Below are positions 62,302-64,000 of a stretch of 64,000 bases of DNA, one piece after another. The notes beneath the pieces are model-generated. The model was not told the origin of the DNA. It searched no databases and worked only from the letters and a program-made list of their open reading frames with translations. Source of the stretch: Kaiparowitsia implicata GSE-PSE-MK54-09C (lineage in GTDB: Bacteria; Cyanobacteriota; Cyanobacteriia; Elainellales; Elainellaceae); assembly GCA_019359435.1 (NCBI GenBank), contig JAHHHI010000070.1:57645-121644 (forward strand), written 5' to 3'. Numbering within the stretch: the first letter of the stretch is position 1; the number at the start of each line of letters is the position of its first letter. Both the position numbers and the translations under genes were made by a program.

Positions 62302-63684
62302 CTATTCGTTGGGAAGAGTTGCACCATTTGGCCAGCTCACACCACCAATCGTATTACCTAGCAAGGCTCGAAAGGGAGTTACCTGACAGTTGCTATAAAC
62401 TCCTGCCCGGGAATAGGGCGATCGCTGCATCAATTCCAGAGCAGCCTGTGGGTCACTACTTTCGATGAAATACAACCGAGCAGTCGGTGGATTGTCCGTG
62501 CCACTGGCATACAATTGCCCTGCGTAACTGATACGCTCCAAGTTGAGTTCTAGATAGCGCAGATACTGTGGACCTACAGTGGTTCGCAACGTATCGGTAT
62601 CCGGTGCCGTAGCGCACTGAACCAGTTGGGTTTCAATCGCTTCAACGGTTTGAGGACGAGCCATCCAATCCAGGGCAGATTCCTGTGTCATACCCGCTTC
62701 ACCAATCTCCAAGCGCACCAACTCTGGAGGAATGATATCTGTCTCCGTTGTCGCTGAGAAAATACCTCCATCGCCTACTACATAGACACTGCGGCGATCG
62801 CTCTCCAGACTTCCAAATGCCAAAGCCGTACTGCCAGTAACACCCTGCTCCCCAGTGGCGATCGTTTGCCGCTGTCCGTCAGGGGTAATCCGCACTACGG
62901 AGTTGAAGATATGAGTCGTACCGTAGAGACTACCACTGCGACCAAAGGCAAAATCATCCAGCACAATATTGTCAAAAATAACGGTAGGTTCCCCTGCTGA
63001 ACCATCGGCGTTCAACGGAATGCGAACTACGTGTGCCTGCCCGGAATTAGTGACATAGACTGCCCCATTGAATAACTTGATGCCATTTGCTCCAGGAATG
63101 ACAGGAGCCTGCGAATTAGGTGCCAGAGTTTCATGCTGGAGCCACGGCATTGCCTGCTGGGTATTGATATCCACGCGCCAGATAGTAGCCGTGCGAGAGT
63201 CGGCAACCAAAAACACACCGGGTTGCAGGAGTGCCATGCCGTTCAAAAATTCGGCTTCTGGGATGGAGATGACCGTCTCCACTGTTCCATCTGCCGCAAA
63301 TTGATAAACATTCTCGCTGTTCGTTTCGGTGTGCCCTGTTGCCACCAACGTTCCATCAATATCCAACCCCAAGCCTGCCAGTTGAGCCTCAACGCTACCA
63401 AAAACATCAGCTTCTCCTGTTGTTGGGCGGTAACGCAGAATTTGTCCAGTCGTGTTCTCGGTAATGTAGATTGTGCCGTCCACATCAACCACAATGTTTT
63501 CTAGAAAATAACCCTTGGGGTAAGTCTCTAGGCTTTCAGCGGGTACAAGCTGAGTTGGAGGTTGAACAATCGCTGGCAGAGTCATGCTGGTCGGCTCCTC
63601 GCTTGCCAGGGCGATAGGTGCGAGAAGCATAACAGAACCTACAACTCTGGCGATAGCACCTACGAACTTCTGAATATACAACAT
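62302..63684 (-). CDS. Exported SMP-30-like propeller with YCII-like tail
   Basis: 460 residues. A signal peptide (~1-27, ending IALASEE) precedes a six-bladed beta-propeller of the SMP-30/gluconolactonase type (~40-330): ENIVVDVDGTIYITENTTG, LNGMALLQPGVFLVADS, IPGANGIKLFNGAVYVTNSG and LDDFAFGRSGSLYGTTHI. The C-terminal ~110 residues (TTVGPQYLRYLELNLERI, GQLYASGT, ARLYFIESSDPQAALELM, SPYSRAGVYSNCQVTPFRA) read like a YCII domain. The fusion is an inference. ATG at 63684; a GTG four codons up lies too close to the GGAG box. Confidence 0.85.
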   Translation of the reverse strand: MLYIQKFVGAIARVVGSVMLLAPIALASEEPTSMTLPAIVQPPTQLVPAESLETYPKGYFLENIVVDVDGTIYITENTTGQILRYRPTTGEADVFGSVEAQLAGLGLDIDGTLVATGHTETNSENVYQFAADGTVETVISIPEAEFLNGMALLQPGVFLVADSRTATIWRVDINTQQAMPWLQHETLAPNSQAPVIPGANGIKLFNGAVYVTNSGQAHVVRIPLNADGSAGEPTVIFDNIVLDDFAFGRSGSLYGTTHIFNSVVRITPDGQRQTIATGEQGVTGSTALAFGSLESDRRSVYVVGDGGIFSATTETDIIPPELVRLEIGEAGMTQESALDWMARPQTVEAIETQLVQCATAPDTDTLRTTVGPQYLRYLELNLERISYAGQLYASGTDNPPTARLYFIESSDPQAALELMQRSPYSRAGVYSNCQVTPFRALLGNTIGGVSWPNGATLPNE

Positions 63685-64000
63685 CGTTGTCAACACTCCT
63701 TTTCAACTAACAATGGGTGGCTGGAGGATGAAGATATGTGAAATTGAGACTCACTCCCAAAGTCTTACCATAAATGACAAAGAAAATAACCTGGAAGAAA
63801 GACTAGTCATATAGCAGTTTCCACTCAGGTTAGATGTGGATAGAAGTTGCAGTAGAGTAGGCGTGAAATCGTCTAACGTTCCGGCTGAGCGGCTGTAATC
63901 ACCCTTTATAACGTAGCCAAGATTCTCGATAGTCCGCTCCAACCGGGTTGTTATGTCGCGCTGTTACTGCGTTCAACGGCGTAAACACAGGTTGGTTTGT
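63685..64000. other. End spacer, about 315 bp
   Basis: No gene recognised. Short frames on both strands lack protein character. It should include the promoter of the propeller gene. Confidence 0.35.

Noticed and set aside
1..64000. tRNA, rRNA, CRISPR, prophage
   Set aside because: No T-loop/anticodon pairs, rRNA motifs, regular spaced repeats or phage genes were found on reading both strands.

Overview
The window is a 64 kb piece of a cyanobacterial chromosome. The evidence is the very high density of the HIP1 octamer GCGATCGC (often as GGCGATCGCC) in genes and spacers, together with genes typical of oxygenic phototrophs: ndhC-ndhK-ndhJ, the sensor kinase nblS (Hik33), a carboxysome shell protein CcmK, a Psb35-like photosystem II assembly protein, a cyanobacterial-type rnpB, and a glycine-rich RRM protein. 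Nothing here fixes the genus; base composition and repeat load would fit a Leptolyngbya-like filamentous or related lineage, which is an inference only.

Layout. 1-2.6 kb (minus): the 3'-truncated gene of a secreted protein, then four overlapping small membrane/lipoprotein genes, one of only 29 codons, behind a palindrome that resembles a cyanobacterial LexA box. 2.7-6.4 kb (plus): an orphan sugar-type ABC permease, a Psb35-like gene with a neighbour carrying a Psb34-like motif, a polysaccharide deacetylase and a DUF427 protein. 6.4-8.4 kb: a graveyard with a broken RelE-type toxin, a 3' gene fragment, a truncated IS1-type insA and two palindromic repeats. 8.5-12.8 kb (plus): Dps, then a tetrapyrrole cluster cbiX, cobA, hemB. 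12.9-14.8 kb (minus): ndhCKJ. 15-18.5 kb (plus): rnpB, an RNase III with an unusual active site, and two half-size UPF0016 transporters. 18.5-28.5 kb: aroQ, a degenerate histidine kinase, an FHA-linked class A PBP, birA, a metallophosphoesterase, bioY and a receiver-like protein. 29-36.8 kb: gltA, nblS, purD, a TPR protein and cysH. 37-48 kb: a SpoIIE phosphatase, two tandem methyltransferases, rbp, rpsU, a third methyltransferase, a HAD hydrolase, an exported intradiol dioxygenase and a glycosyltransferase. 48-64 kb: a lumenal thioredoxin fold, prolyl oligopeptidase, a second Dps, a PRC-barrel/DUF2382 protein, an APH-like kinase, ccmK, ddl, an NfeD-like/flotillin pair, a transposase relic and a six-bladed-propeller protein that appears fused to a YCII-like domain.

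Most genes are housekeeping and stand as single units; real operons are few (the 1.2-2.5 kb cluster, ndhCKJ, the UPF0016 pair, the NfeD/flotillin pair). Functional links are siroheme/tetrapyrrole supply (cbiX, cobA, hemB, with cysH as a sulfate-assimilation partner), biotin (birA, bioY), RNA processing (rnpB, rnc), stress (two Dps, DUF2382, nblS, rbp) and cell envelope (PBP, ddl, deacetylase, methyltransferases, glycosyltransferase).

The accessory layer is mainly short non-coding mobile repeats: a 124-bp double-hairpin element (three copies), a 131-133 bp element flanked by CTAG (three copies, one supplying the ndhJ stop codon), a CTAGTGCAGCGTCA element (two copies), and single-copy palindromes. 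I found no tRNA, rRNA, CRISPR array, prophage or obvious defence island.
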